Positions 8,655 to 17,084 are shown, numbered from the stretch's first letter. The stretch: DNA of 17,351 nt from Actinomycetes bacterium (GCA_021793495.1 JAJYSQ010000001.1:1-17351), one strand, 5' to 3'. A program made the numbers and translations. The notes: generated by a model not told the origin, from the letters alone.

Positions 8655-8697
8655 TGCGGTGCTGGGCTGATGCGGTGCTGGGCTGATGCGGTGCTGG
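8640..8697 (+). repeat. 16-bp tandem repeat across the truB stop codon
   Basis: The unit GCGGTGCTGGGCTGAT occurs at 8640-8655, 8656-8671 and 8672-8687, followed by a partial copy (10 bases) at 8688-8697. The copies are identical. The first supplies the end and stop of truB. Since 16 is not a multiple of three, the TGA at 8652, 8668 and 8684 falls in all three forward frames, and each is part of a TGATG. A diverged match (TGATGCGGTGGTGGGG, 8781-8796) lies at the ribF start. Confidence 0.95.
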
Positions 8698-8779
8698 ATC
8701 GTGACAACGTCGGGAGATCGGGCAGCTGGGCACCGGCCGGCAGCCCGCGAGCGAGCCGTGAGTCATCGAGGAGGTCGGC

Positions 8780-9775
8780 ATGATGCGGTGGTGGGGACCG
8801 GGTCAGGTGCCCGAGGGGTTCGGTCCGAGCGTGGTGACGATCGGGGTGTTCGACGGGGTGCACCGCGGGCACCAGGCGATCATCGCTCGTGCACGGTCCC
8901 TGGCCCGAGCCAGCCGGCTGCCGGCCGTCGTGGTCACCTTCGACCCGCACCCGGACGCCGTGGTCCGCCCCGTCGGCTCGCCGCCGGCCTTGAGCTCCCT
9001 GGCTCGCCGGCTGGACCTGTTCGACGCGCTCGGGGTGGACGCGACCCTGGTCCTGGCGTTCGACGAGCAGATGGCCCACTGGTCGGCTCAGGAGTTCGTC
9101 GAGCGCATCCTGGTCGACCGGCTGCACGCCCGGGCGGTCGTGGTGGGGGAGAACTTCCGCTTCGGCCACCGGGCGGTCGGAGACCTCGCCGCGTTGACCG
9201 CGTACGGCGAGCGGTTCGGCTTCGATGTCGAGGGGCTCGGCCTGGTCACGGTCGAATCACCCCCGGCACAACCCCCGGTGGTGCCGGCCTCGCCGGGCCA
9301 TGGCTCGCCGCCGGTGTCCTCCTCCACCTGGATCCGGGCCCGGATCGCCGAGGGTGACGTGCAGTCCGCCGGACGTGTCCTGGGGCGTCCCCCCCGGGTG
9401 GAAGGGGTGGTCGTCCAAGGGGACCGGCGTGGTCATCGACTCGGGTACCCGACGGCCAACCTCGTGGACCTCCAGGGTCAGGCGATCCCCGCCGACGGGG
9501 TGTACGCCGGATGGCTGGTGCGCGCCGACGGCCAGCAGCTGCCGGCGGCGGTGTCGGTCGGATCCAACCCGACGTTCGACGGGCAGCGGCGTCAGGTCGA
9601 GGCGTACGTGCTCGACCGCGACGACCTCGAGCTGTACGGCGAGCCGGTCGCCATCGAGCTGGTCGAGCGGCTGCGCGGGATGCAGCGGTTCGCCGACGTC
9701 GATGGGCTGATCGCCCAGATGGGCCGGGACGTCGAGGCTGCCCGGCTTGTGCTGGCCGGTGCTCCGCTGCGGTAG
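8780..9775 (+). CDS. ribF: Bifunctional riboflavin kinase / FAD synthetase
   Basis: RibF phosphorylates riboflavin to FMN and adenylates FMN to FAD in the cytoplasm. The 331-residue protein has the N-terminal nucleotidyltransferase domain with [10 protein letters not shown] (residues 22-31), [12 protein letters not shown] and [14 protein letters not shown]. The C-terminal kinase domain has GYPTANL (from 222), PADGVYAGW and [10 protein letters not shown]. Two ATGs are adjacent, at 8780 and 8783. GAGGAGG (8769-8775) stands 4 nt before the first and 7 nt before the second, so 8783 may be the real start. It lies 125 nt after truB, beyond the tandem repeat, and is followed by rpsO as in other actinobacteria. 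Confidence 0.95.
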   Translation: MMRWWGPGQVPEGFGPSVVTIGVFDGVHRGHQAIIARARSLARASRLPAVVVTFDPHPDAVVRPVGSPPALSSLARRLDLFDALGVDATLVLAFDEQMAHWSAQEFVERILVDRLHARAVVVGENFRFGHRAVGDLAALTAYGERFGFDVEGLGLVTVESPPAQPPVVPASPGHGSPPVSSSTWIRARIAEGDVQSAGRVLGRPPRVEGVVVQGDRRGHRLGYPTANLVDLQGQAIPADGVYAGWLVRADGQQLPAAVSVGSNPTFDGQRRQVEAYVLDRDDLELYGEPVAIELVERLRGMQRFADVDGLIAQMGRDVEAARLVLAGAPLR

Positions 9776-9943
9776 CCGCCACTGGTGCAGCCCACCGGGG
9801 TGGACCGACGGGGTACCCGGTACGCGGATTCGGCCGAGCCGCCGACGTGCTGCTACCGTGGCTGCACCGCTTCGGCGGCGTGGGTTCGTCATGCCCCGTG
9901 GGCACGACCGGGGCGCTCACCAGCGCGAACGAACAGGAGTCCT
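9776..9943 (+). promoter_or_regulatory. ribF-rpsO spacer with a possible rpsO promoter
   Basis: This 168-nt gap is a natural place for the rpsO promoter. TACCGT at 9854-9859 fits the actinobacterial -10 pattern TAnnnT. The only -35-like hexamer nearby is TTCGGC at 9829-9834, with a long 19-nt spacer, so the assignment is weak. No gene or strong hairpin is visible. Confidence 0.25.
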
Positions 9944-10213
9944 GTGCCGCTCGACACCGCCACCAAGACCCAGATCCTCACCGAGTACGCCACCCGGGAC
10001 CGGGACACCGGCTCTCCCGAGGTCCAGATCGCGCTGCTGAGCAAGCGGATCGCCGACCTGACCGAGCACCTGAAGTTTCACAAGCACGATCACCACAGTC
10101 GTCGTGGGCTGCTGCTGCTGGTCGGCCGACGGCGTCGGCTCCTGCAGTACCTGTCGCGCACGGACATCGCCCGCTACCGCTCGCTGATCGAGCGGCTCGG
10201 GCTGCGTCGCTAG
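9944..10213 (+). CDS. rpsO: 30S ribosomal protein S15
   Basis: S15 binds 16S rRNA early in 30S assembly and contributes to an intersubunit bridge. The 89-residue product ([18 protein letters not shown] at the start) has the S15 hallmarks [34 protein letters not shown] and [23 protein letters not shown], and full length for the family. GTG at 9944 is preceded by AGGAG at 9935-9939. It forms the classic rpsO-pnp pair with the downstream PNPase gene. Confidence 0.97.
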   Translation: MPLDTATKTQILTEYATRDRDTGSPEVQIALLSKRIADLTEHLKFHKHDHHSRRGLLLLVGRRRRLLQYLSRTDIARYRSLIERLGLRR

Positions 10214-10220
10214 TCGACGT

Positions 10221-10251
10221 CGGGGGCGGCCTCGAACGAGGCTCGCCCCCG
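10221..10251 (+). terminator. Strong hairpin after rpsO, probable terminator with read-through
   Basis: CGGGGGCG then GCCTCG (10221-10234) pair with CGAGGC then CGCCCCCG (10237-10251), with one unpaired T at 10243 and a minimal GAAC loop. It begins 8 nt after the rpsO stop and is not followed by a T-run. In Streptomyces coelicolor the rpsO-pnp intergenic hairpin is known to allow read-through and to be cut by RNase III. The same role is inferred here. A second inverted repeat (CCGGTTGCA 10249-10257 with TGCAACCGG 10273-10281) overlaps the 3' arm and could compete with it. Confidence 0.7.
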
Positions 10252-10288
10252 GTTGCACCGGCGGCGAGTCGATGCAACCGGCCCCCGC

Positions 10289-10309
10289 CGTGGCCCCGCC
10301 GGGGCCACG
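10289..10309 (+). promoter_or_regulatory. Perfect 9-bp stem-loop in the rpsO-pnp gap
   Basis: CGTGGCCCC (10289-10297) pairs with GGGGCCACG (10301-10309) around the three-base loop GCC. It lies between the rpsO hairpin and the candidate pnp leader element. It may be a second terminator, an RNase III substrate or part of the leader fold. Confidence 0.5.
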
Positions 10310-10316
10310 ACAGGCG

Positions 10317-10387
10317 CGAGGAACCCTCCGGCCAAGGCCGGTCCTCGGTAGTGACCGTCGGGCGCGGTGCTCCCCAGTACGGGAGGC
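10317..10387 (+). promoter_or_regulatory. Candidate Actino-pnp leader RNA
   Basis: Three consecutive stem-loops can be drawn. The first is CGAGGA (10317-10322) with TCCTCG (10342-10347), enclosing CCGGC-CAAG-GCCGG. The second is ACCG (10354-10357) with CGGT (10365-10368). The third is GCTCCC (10369-10374) with GGGA-GC plus a bulged G (10381-10387). A conserved structured element named Actino-pnp is known upstream of actinobacterial pnp genes, and this position fits. The family assignment is from position and general shape, not from a covariance-model match. The expected role is autoregulation of PNPase. Confidence 0.5.
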
Positions 10388-10410
10388 GATCCCGGCGGCC
10401 TCGATCGAAG

Positions 10411-10474
10411 ACCGGCAGCGCCTGCCGGTGCGGCCCTCGCGTCGTCCCCACCGAGGACCCGGCAGACCGGGTCC
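10411..10474 (+). promoter_or_regulatory. Two further hairpins just before the pnp ribosome-binding site
   Basis: ACCGGCAG (10411-10418) pairs with CTGCCGGT (10422-10429) around a CGC loop. GGACCCGG (10455-10462) pairs with CCGGGTCC (10467-10474) around CAGA. The second ends 11 nt before the pnp Shine-Dalgarno AGGAGG (10486-10491). They make the pnp 5' region densely structured and could take part in PNPase or RNase III-dependent control of pnp. Confidence 0.45.
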
Positions 10475-10497
10475 CCGAGGTCAACAGGAGGCGACCC

Positions 10498-12702
10498 GTG
10501 GAGGGTCCCCAGATGGTTTCTGCCGAGGCCGTGATCGACAACGGTCGTTTCGGTACTCGCCGGCTGCGCTTCGAGACCGGCCGGCTTGCCCAGCAGGCCG
10601 CCGGATCCGCCGTGGCCTACTTGGACGACGAGACGGTGGTGCTCTCGGCGACCACGGTGTCGAAGCGCCCCAAGAACCAGCTCGACTTCTTCCCGCTCAC
10701 CGTCGACATCGAGGAGCGGATGTACGCGGTCGGCCGGATCCCTGGGTCGTTCTTCCGCCGGGAGGGCCGGCCCTCCGAGGACGCGATCCTGACCTGCCGG
10801 TTGATCGACCGGCCGTTGCGCCCGTCGTTCGCGAAGGGTCTGCGCAACGAGATCCAGATCGTCGGCACGGTCATGGCGCTGGACCCTGACCACCTGTACG
10901 ACGTGGTGGCCATCAATGCCGCGTCGCTGTCCACCCAGCTCGCCGGGCTGCCGTTCTCCGGTCCGATCGGTGGGGTTCGGGTCGCGCTGATCGACGGGCA
11001 CTGGGTCGGCTTCCCGACGTACAGCGAGCTGGAGCACGCGGTGTTCGACATGGTGGTGGCCGGACGCGTGCTGCCCGACGGTGACGTGGCGATCATGATG
11101 GTCGAGGCGGAAGCCACCCCGGCGACGATCGGGCTGGTCGCCGGGGGCGCGGTGGCCCCGACCGAGGAGGTCGTCGCCGCCGGGCTGGAGGCCGCGAAGC
11201 CGTTCATCCGCACGGTGTGCCAGGCCCAGCAGGAGGTCGCGGACAAGGCGGCCAAGCCGACGGGGCAGTTCCCGGTATTCCTCGAGTACGGTCAGGACGT
11301 GTACGACGCGGTGGCTGACGCGGTCTCCGACCAGCTGGCCGCGGCGCTGGCGGTCTCGGGAAAGCAGGAGCGGGAGACCGACCTCGACCAGGTGAAGGAG
11401 CGGTGCGCCGAGGTCCTCGGTGAGGCGTTCGAGGGTCGCGAGCAGGAGATCGCCGGGGCGCTGCGCGGGCTGACCAAGAAGCTGGTCCGAGCCCGGGTGC
11501 TGCGTGACAAGGTGCGCATCGATGGACGCGGGGTGCGTGACATCCGGCCGTTGTCCGCCGAGGTCGACGTGCTCCCGCGGGTCCACGGCTCGGCGCTGTT
11601 CGAGCGTGGGGAGACCCAGATCCTCGGGGTGACCACGCTGAACATGCTGCGCATGGAGCAGATGCTGGACACCCTGGCCCCGGAGCGGACCCGCCGGTTC
11701 ATGCACAACTACAACTTCCCGCCGTACTCCACCGGGGAGACCGGGCGGGTCGGGTCGCCGAAGCGGCGGGAGATCGGCCACGGGGCGCTCGTCGAGCGGG
11801 CGCTGCTGCCGGTGCTGCCAGCCCGCGAGGAGTTCCCGTACGCCATCCGCCAGGTTTCCGAGGCGCTGGGCTCCAACGGCTCGACCTCCATGGGATCGGT
11901 GTGCGCCGCGACGATGTCGTTGCTGAACGCCGGGGTGCCGCTACGGGCACCGGTCGCCGGCATCGCGATGGGGCTGATCTCGGACGTGGTCGATGGCCAC
12001 CCGCACTACGTGGCGCTCACCGACATCCTGGGTGCCGAGGACGCGTACGGCGACATGGACTTCAAGGTGGCCGGCACGAAGGAGTTCGTGACCGCCCTGC
12101 AGCTGGACACCAAGCTCGACGGGATCCCGGCCTCGGTGCTTGCCGAGGCGCTGCAGCAGGCACGCGAGGCCCGGCTGCACATCCTCGGCGTCATGCTGGA
12201 GGCGATCGACGGGCCCGACGAGATGAGTGTGCACGCCCCGCGCATCCTCACCGTGAAGATCCCCGTCGACAAGATCGGCGAGGTCATCGGTCCCAAGGGC
12301 AAGATGATCAACTCGATCCAGGAGGAGACCGGCGCCAGCATCACGGTGGAGGATGACGGCACCATCTACATCGGCGCGGTCGACGCCAGCTCCGCCGAAG
12401 CGGCCCGGTCCATGGTGAACGGGATCGCCAACCCCACGATGCCCGAGGTCGGCGAACGGTACCTCGGCACCGTGGTCAAGACGACGGCCTTCGGGGCGTT
12501 CGTCTCGCTCGTCCCCGGCCGGGACGGGCTGCTGCACATCTCCCAGCTGCGCAAGATCAGCGGCGGCAAGCGGGTGGACAACGTCGAGGACGTGGTCAAG
12601 GTGGGCGACAAGCTGCAGGTCGAGATCGCCGAGGTCGATGCCCGGGGCAAGCTCTCCCTGGCCCCGGTGGTCGACTCCGCCGGAGCAGGCGCCGCCGAGT
12701 GA
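10498..12702 (+). CDS. pnp: Polyribonucleotide nucleotidyltransferase (PNPase)
   Basis: PNPase degrades RNA from the 3' end by phosphorolysis and can also add 3' tails. The 734-residue protein has two RNase PH domains joined by a helical domain, then KH and S1 RNA-binding domains. [16 protein letters not shown] lies in the first RNase PH domain. Asp515 and Asp521 in [15 protein letters not shown] match the E. coli catalytic aspartates 486 and 492. The KH signature is [13 protein letters not shown] (GPKG from 598), and the S1 domain begins near [18 protein letters not shown] at 10498 follows AGGAGG with 6-nt spacing and yields the start [16 protein letters not shown]. The stop overlaps the next gene's GTG by 4 nt. 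Confidence 0.97.
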   Translation: MEGPQMVSAEAVIDNGRFGTRRLRFETGRLAQQAAGSAVAYLDDETVVLSATTVSKRPKNQLDFFPLTVDIEERMYAVGRIPGSFFRREGRPSEDAILTCRLIDRPLRPSFAKGLRNEIQIVGTVMALDPDHLYDVVAINAASLSTQLAGLPFSGPIGGVRVALIDGHWVGFPTYSELEHAVFDMVVAGRVLPDGDVAIMMVEAEATPATIGLVAGGAVAPTEEVVAAGLEAAKPFIRTVCQAQQEVADKAAKPTGQFPVFLEYGQDVYDAVADAVSDQLAAALAVSGKQERETDLDQVKERCAEVLGEAFEGREQEIAGALRGLTKKLVRARVLRDKVRIDGRGVRDIRPLSAEVDVLPRVHGSALFERGETQILGVTTLNMLRMEQMLDTLAPERTRRFMHNYNFPPYSTGETGRVGSPKRREIGHGALVERALLPVLPAREEFPYAIRQVSEALGSNGSTSMGSVCAATMSLLNAGVPLRAPVAGIAMGLISDVVDGHPHYVALTDILGAEDAYGDMDFKVAGTKEFVTALQLDTKLDGIPASVLAEALQQAREARLHILGVMLEAIDGPDEMSVHAPRILTVKIPVDKIGEVIGPKGKMINSIQEETGASITVEDDGTIYIGAVDASSAEAARSMVNGIANPTMPEVGERYLGTVVKTTAFGAFVSLVPGRDGLLHISQLRKISGGKRVDNVEDVVKVGDKLQVEIAEVDARGKLSLAPVVDSAGAGAAE

Positions 12703-14045
12703 GCGTGCGGCTCGTCGCCGCCGACCAGCCGGTGGGTAGCACCCGTACCCTGCTCCGGGGAGACGCCGGAGCAGGGCCGGTACGCCGTACCGTGCTGCCC
12801 GGGGGCCTGCGGGTGATCACCGAGTCGGTCTCGGGGGTGCGCTCGGTGGCCTTCGGCATCTGGGTGGGCGTGGGCTCGGCTGACGAGGTCCCCTCGTTGG
12901 CCGGAGCCTCACACTTCTTGGAGCACCTGCTGTTCAAGGGCACCCGTCGGCGAACCGCCCTGGACATCTCCGCGGCGCTGGACGCGGTTGGTGGTGAGCT
13001 CAACGCGTTCACCACCAAGGAGTACACCTGCTACTACGCCCGGGTCCTGGACAAGGACCTGCCCCTGGCCATCGACGTGCTGACCGACCTGATCACCTCC
13101 TCGACGATCGCCGCGGAGGACGTGGAGGCCGAGCGTGGGGTGATCCTCGAAGAGATCGCGATGCACGACGACGACCCGGCCGACGCCGTGCACGACGAGT
13201 TCGCCGCGCTGCTGTTCGGCGACGCACCTCTCGGCCGGCCGGTGCTCGGCACGGTCGCCTCGATCAACGCGTTGACCCGGGGGGGCATCGCCGGTCACTT
13301 CCGACGCCGGTACCGGCCGGAGCGGATGGTGGTGGCCGTCGCCGGTAGCGTCGAGCACGCCGCCGTGGTCCGCCTGGTCCGTGCCGCCTTCGTCCCGACC
13401 GGGCTGCTGGACTCCGATGCCCGGCCGGCCCGGCCGCGGTCCGAGCTGGCCCGGGGTCGGCGGGCCGCCCGTCGCCACCAGGTGGTACCTCGGCGCACCG
13501 AGCAGGCCAACCTGGTCCTCGGCGTGCCCGGGGTGGGTCGGGACGACGACCGGCGCTTCGCCCTCGGCGCGCTCAATGCGGCCTTGGGCGGGGGGATGTC
13601 CTCCCGTCTGTTCCAGGAGGTACGGGAGAAGCGCGGCCTGGCCTACTCGGTGTTCTCCTACAGCACGCAGTACGCCGGCACCGGGGTCTTCGGCGTCTAC
13701 GCCGGCTGCCTCCCAGGCAAGGTCGACCAGGTCGTCTCGTTGTGCGCCGAACAGCTGGCCGCGGTCGGCCAGCAGGGGATCACCGCCGAGGAGCTGGCTC
13801 GCGGGCAGGGGCAGATGCGCGGCTCCCTGGTGCTGGGGCTGGAAGACACCGGGTCGCGGATGAGCCGGCTCGGCAAGGCCGAGCTCGTGCACGGTGAGCT
13901 GCTCGGCGTGGACGAGCTGCTGGCCCGCATCGACGCGGTCAGCCTCGACGATGTGCGCACGGTGGCCGCGGAGCTCCTCGCGGCCACTCCGAGCCTGGCG
14001 GTCATCGGCCCGTTCGAGGCAAACCGAGAGTTCACGGTCGGGTAG
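12699..14045 (+). CDS. M16 family (pitrilysin-type) zinc peptidase
   Basis: This 448-residue protein is a processing-peptidase-like M16B metalloprotease. The inverted zinc motif HFLEH (residues 72-76) supplies two histidines and the catalytic glutamate. Glu152 in VILEEI is the expected third ligand. The C-terminal half is the inactive-type M16 repeat with the conserved [18 protein letters not shown] segment. I see no signal peptide or membrane segment, so it is probably cytoplasmic. GTG at 12699 overlaps the pnp stop (GTGA), implying translational coupling. An M16 peptidase directly after pnp is a conserved actinobacterial arrangement. Its substrate is unknown; peptide clearance is a plausible role. 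Confidence 0.92.
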   Translation: MSVRLVAADQPVGSTRTLLRGDAGAGPVRRTVLPGGLRVITESVSGVRSVAFGIWVGVGSADEVPSLAGASHFLEHLLFKGTRRRTALDISAALDAVGGELNAFTTKEYTCYYARVLDKDLPLAIDVLTDLITSSTIAAEDVEAERGVILEEIAMHDDDPADAVHDEFAALLFGDAPLGRPVLGTVASINALTRGGIAGHFRRRYRPERMVVAVAGSVEHAAVVRLVRAAFVPTGLLDSDARPARPRSELARGRRAARRHQVVPRRTEQANLVLGVPGVGRDDDRRFALGALNAALGGGMSSRLFQEVREKRGLAYSVFSYSTQYAGTGVFGVYAGCLPGKVDQVVSLCAEQLAAVGQQGITAEELARGQGQMRGSLVLGLEDTGSRMSRLGKAELVHGELLGVDELLARIDAVSLDDVRTVAAELLAATPSLAVIGPFEANREFTVG

Positions 14046-14058
14046 GGGCATCGGCAGC

Positions 14059-14829
14059 GTGGACGGGCGAGGCCGACGGGTCGTGGTGTTCGGTGGGCAT
14101 GGGCGGCTGGGCAGCGTGCTCAGCGCCGCGGTCGCCGCGGCCGACGACCTCGAGCTCGTGGCCCGGGTCGGGGCGACGGACCCGCGAGACGAGCTGACGC
14201 GCGCCGGGGTCCAGGTCGCCGTGGACGTGACCGGGCCGGAGTCGGTCGGGGCCAACGTGGCGTGGTGCCTGCAGCACGGAGTGCACGTGGTCGTCGGCAC
14301 GAGCGGCATGGACGCGTCGATGCTGTCCCGGTGGGAAGCCCAGCTGCGCGCGCCGGCTGCACCGGGCCACCAGCCCCTCGAGGTGCTGGTGGTGCCGAAC
14401 TTCAGCCTCGGGGCGGTCCTGATGATGCGCTTCGCCGCTGCTGCGGCCCGCTTCTTCGACACCGCGGAGATCATCGAGCGACATCATGCGCAGAAGGTGG
14501 ACGCCCCGAGCGGTACGGCGCGGCGCACCGCGGCCGTGATCGCCGACGAGTGGTCTCGGTCCGGCCGGCGGGTGGCCGGTGACGGCACCCGGTCCGGGCT
14601 CGACGGCGCCCGGGGGGCCCGGGTGGAGGGGGTGCCGGTGCACTCGATCCGGCTACCCGGGCTGCTCGCCCACCATGAGGTCCAGTTCGGCGGCCCGGGG
14701 GAGACGCTGACCGTGCGCCACGACTCCATCGACCGTTCCGGGTTCGTCCCGGGAGCGCTGCTGGCGGTGCGTCGGGTCGGTGAGCACCCAGGGTTGACCG
14801 TGGGGCTGGACCAGCTGCTCGGGGTCTGA
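14059..14829 (+). CDS. dapB: 4-Hydroxy-tetrahydrodipicolinate reductase
   Basis: DapB reduces the DapA product with NAD(P)H in the diaminopimelate/lysine pathway, which feeds peptidoglycan. The 256-residue protein has an N-terminal Rossmann fold with the dinucleotide motif GGHGRLG (residues 12-18) and the conserved GTSG turn. The signature ERHHAQKVDAPSGTA follows, where His142/His143 and Lys146 correspond to the catalytic His/Lys region. The C-terminal part shows LPGLLAHHEVQFGGPGETLTVRHDS, typical of the family (split here as LPGLLAHHEVQFGG and ETLTVRHDS blocks). GTG at 14059 follows AGGGGC (14044-14049) with 9-nt spacing and lies 13 nt after the peptidase stop. It is probably in the pnp operon. 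Confidence 0.94.
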   Translation: MDGRGRRVVVFGGHGRLGSVLSAAVAAADDLELVARVGATDPRDELTRAGVQVAVDVTGPESVGANVAWCLQHGVHVVVGTSGMDASMLSRWEAQLRAPAAPGHQPLEVLVVPNFSLGAVLMMRFAAAAARFFDTAEIIERHHAQKVDAPSGTARRTAAVIADEWSRSGRRVAGDGTRSGLDGARGARVEGVPVHSIRLPGLLAHHEVQFGGPGETLTVRHDSIDRSGFVPGALLAVRRVGEHPGLTVGLDQLLGV

Positions 14830-14837
14830 CCCCCCAT

Positions 14838-14870
14838 CCGGCAGGTACGCCGTCTCGTCGTGCCTGCCGG
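14838..14870 (+). terminator. Hairpin after dapB, probable terminator
   Basis: CCGGCAGGTACG (14838-14849) pairs with CGTGCCTGCCGG (14859-14870): 12 base pairs including one U-G, around a 9-nt loop. It begins 9 nt after the dapB stop, with no T-run. It probably ends or attenuates the pnp-peptidase-dapB transcript before the next gene, whose Shine-Dalgarno lies 16 nt further on. Confidence 0.6.
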
Positions 14871-14899
14871 CCCACCGCCTCACCGAAGGAGAGTCGGAC

Positions 14900-15427
14900 G
14901 TGCGTGCCCGTACCGTGGCGCTGATCCTTGCCGTGGTCCTGGTCTTCTACCTGCTGCTGGTCGGGCAGTTCGCGGTGGCGTTCATCCGCGACGGCCGTCC
15001 GGCGTTCGTGGCTCTCGGCATCGGGGTTGCCGTGTTCCCCCTGGTCGGGGCGTGGGTACTGGTCCGGGAGATCGGTTTCGGGCTCGCCACCCAGCGCCTG
15101 GCTCGCCGGCTGGAGGGCGAGGGTGCCCTGCCGGTTCGCCCGCCGCGCACGGACGGTGCCGACCCGGTGGCGGACCGGACGGCTGACCGGTCCGCAGCTG
15201 ACGCCGAGTTCACCCGGTGGCGCGACCAGGTCCAGGAATGTCCCGAGGACTGGCGGGCATGGTTCCGGCTGGGGCTGGCGTACGACGACGCCCGGGACCG
15301 CCCTCGGGCCCGCGCGTCGATGCGCCGGGCGATCGCGCTGGCCCGGTCGGACCCGGACGCCTCGGGTCTCACTCCTCGGGCGCAGCGACGTGCTGGCGGA
15401 CCCCGACCACCCGGAACCGCCCGGTGA
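14900..15427 (+). CDS. Small membrane protein with a TPR-like segment, function unknown
   Basis: The 175-residue protein has two predicted membrane helices at about residues 6-29 and 34-56. A charged Pro-rich linker follows, and then a single TPR-like stretch at about 117-150 (DWRAWFRLGLAYDDARDR then RARASMRRAI). I recognise this as the type of short membrane/TPR protein found after dapB in other actinobacteria, but its function is not known. GTG at 14900 has AAGGAG at 14886-14891, 8 nt upstream. The final residues (about 157-175, from the run SGLTPRAQRR) are encoded over the 3' end of the opposite-strand paaN, and they look like read-on rather than a conserved domain. The original stop may have been lost. 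Confidence 0.8.
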   Translation: MRARTVALILAVVLVFYLLLVGQFAVAFIRDGRPAFVALGIGVAVFPLVGAWVLVREIGFGLATQRLARRLEGEGALPVRPPRTDGADPVADRTADRSAADAEFTRWRDQVQECPEDWRAWFRLGLAYDDARDRPRARASMRRAIALARSDPDASGLTPRAQRRAGGPRPPGTAR

Positions 15428-17084
15428 CGAACGCCGCGTCGGTCAACGACGCGTTCGCCGCCGGGTTGGCCCCGGTGCCGTGGAAGTCCGAGAAGGCGGC
15501 GGACTGGTTGACGTACACCCCGTCGGTCAGGTTCACCGACAGTGCCACCCCGGCCTCGAGCGCGGCCTGCCGTGCGGACTGCAGCACCGCCGGGTCCGTC
15601 GAGTAGACCGACGCGGTCATCCCCCCGTGCTCGCGCACCGTTCGGGTCATGATCGCCAGGGACTCCTGGGTCGAGCCGGTGGTCACCAGGTAGGAGACCG
15701 GGCCGAAGCACTCGCTGGCGTACCGTGCCTCGTCCGCGGCCTCCAGCACCACCAGCGCCGGGGTGCGGACCACCGCCTGCGGCCAGCTCGGGTGCACGAT
15801 CCGTCGCGAAGCCAGCGCGACCCGTCCGGTGGTACCAGCCGTCTCCAGCCGGGCCAGCACCGAGTCGTTGACCACCGCACCGAGCAGCTCCACGGCCCGC
15901 GCGGCGTCCTCGGTCAGCCGGCGGATCGCGCCGCTGATCGCCTCGACGACCTCGTCGACGGTGCGGTGCCCCGACTCGGTTGCGATCCCCCCGGCGGGGA
16001 TGAAGATGTCCTGCGGGGTGGTGCACATCTGCCCGGAGTACAGGGTCAGGGAGAACGCGATGTTCGCGGCCATCCCGGCCAGGTCGTCGGTCGAGTCGAC
16101 GACGACCGTGTTGACTCCGGAGGTCTCGGTGTAGACCACGGCACCCCGGGCGTGCTCCTGGAGCCACTGGCCGTACGCAGAGGAGCCGGTGAAGTCCACG
16201 ATCGCGGTCTCCGACCGGGTCGCCAGCACGCTGGCCAGCCGGTCGGCGGGGTCCTCGGCAGCCAGGGTGACCAGGTTCGGGTCGAATCCAGCCTCGGCGA
16301 GCACCTCGCGGGCGGTCCGTACGGTCAGTGCCAGCGGCAGCACCGATCCCGGGTGCGGCTTGACCACCACCGCGTTGCCGGTGACCAGGCTCGCGAACAG
16401 CCCGGGGTAGGAGTTCCAGGTGGGGAACGTGGTGCACCCGATCACCAGCCCGACCCCCCGGGGGATCACGGTGAACGTCGTGCTCGTCCGGATGGGCTCG
16501 CCGCGCGAGGTCGGCTTCTCCCAGTACGCCACCGCAGGCACCCGAGTCATCTCCTGGTAGGCGTACGCCACGGCCTCCAGCCCGCGGTCCTGAGCCTGGG
16601 GACCGCCGGCCTGGAAGGCCATCACGAACGGCTGCCCGGTGGTGTGCATCACCGCGTGCGCCATCGTGAAGCTCGCCACGTTCAGCCGGGCGAGGATCTC
16701 CAACGCCACCCCGGCCCGGGTGGCCGGCCCGGCATCGCGCCACGCGGGCATTCCGGCACGTGCGGCATCGAGCAGCGCGTCCACCGTGCCCGGCCGGACC
16801 CGCGGGTAGGAGACGTCCAGCGCCATCCCGTACGGTGAGCGCTCGGTGGCCACCGAGCCGGCGGTACCGGGCTGGGCGAGGTCGAACGGCCGATCCAGCA
16901 GCGCCTCGAAGGCTGCCTGCCCGGCTGCGGCGGCGTCCGCGCCGTACACCCGGGGGCTGGGTGACTCCGGGTAGGGCGTCCAGAACCCTCGCTCGGCGCA
17001 CGCCTGGACCGCTCGGGCCAGGGTCGGTGCATGCTGGGCGAGGAACGGGTGCTGGGTCTGGCCGGGAGCGTGGGTCTGGGTCAC
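15369..17084 (-). CDS. paaN: PaaN-type aldehyde dehydrogenase of phenylacetate degradation
   Basis: This 571-residue protein matches the stand-alone PaaN family (aldehyde dehydrogenase without the MaoC hydratase domain of E. coli PaaZ). Recognisable blocks are HAVMHTTGQPFVMAFQAGGP, AQDRGLEAVAYAYQE, GCTTFPTWNSYPGLFASL, VTGNAVVVKPHP, SLTLYSGQMCTTPQ and NLTDGVYVNQSAAFSDFHG. Cys354 in GQMCTT is the likely nucleophile and Glu320 in YTETSG the likely base. Their 34-residue spacing equals the classic Glu268/Cys302 pair. By analogy it should oxidise the semialdehyde made on opening the oxepin-CoA ring. The start is GTG (reverse strand, 17084), with GAGGTGAT just upstream. It is divergent from a hydroxyacyl-CoA dehydrogenase gene and convergent with the preceding gene. 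Confidence 0.9.
   Translation of the reverse strand: MTQTHAPGQTQHPFLAQHAPTLARAVQACAERGFWTPYPESPSPRVYGADAAAAGQAAFEALLDRPFDLAQPGTAGSVATERSPYGMALDVSYPRVRPGTVDALLDAARAGMPAWRDAGPATRAGVALEILARLNVASFTMAHAVMHTTGQPFVMAFQAGGPQAQDRGLEAVAYAYQEMTRVPAVAYWEKPTSRGEPIRTSTTFTVIPRGVGLVIGCTTFPTWNSYPGLFASLVTGNAVVVKPHPGSVLPLALTVRTAREVLAEAGFDPNLVTLAAEDPADRLASVLATRSETAIVDFTGSSAYGQWLQEHARGAVVYTETSGVNTVVVDSTDDLAGMAANIAFSLTLYSGQMCTTPQDIFIPAGGIATESGHRTVDEVVEAISGAIRRLTEDAARAVELLGAVVNDSVLARLETAGTTGRVALASRRIVHPSWPQAVVRTPALVVLEAADEARYASECFGPVSYLVTTGSTQESLAIMTRTVREHGGMTASVYSTDPAVLQSARQAALEAGVALSVNLTDGVYVNQSAAFSDFHGTGANPAANASLTDAAFVTGRFRVVGVRQHVAAPEE

Noticed and set aside
8686..9357. 223-codon frame starting in the tandem repeat and overlapping ribF
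   Set aside because: It is out of frame with ribF, rich in Arg/Gly/Ala, and shows no family features. It is a high-GC shadow.
9511..10497. Open extension of the pnp frame upstream through ribF and rpsO
   Set aside because: The extension is Arg/Pro-rich and overlaps two certain genes in another frame. The GTG at 10498 has a well-placed AGGAGG and gives the normal PNPase N-terminus.
14928..16838. 636-codon plus-strand frame across the TPR gene and opposite paaN
   Set aside because: The minus-strand paaN matches its family along its full length with catalytic Cys and Glu, so the plus frame is a shadow.
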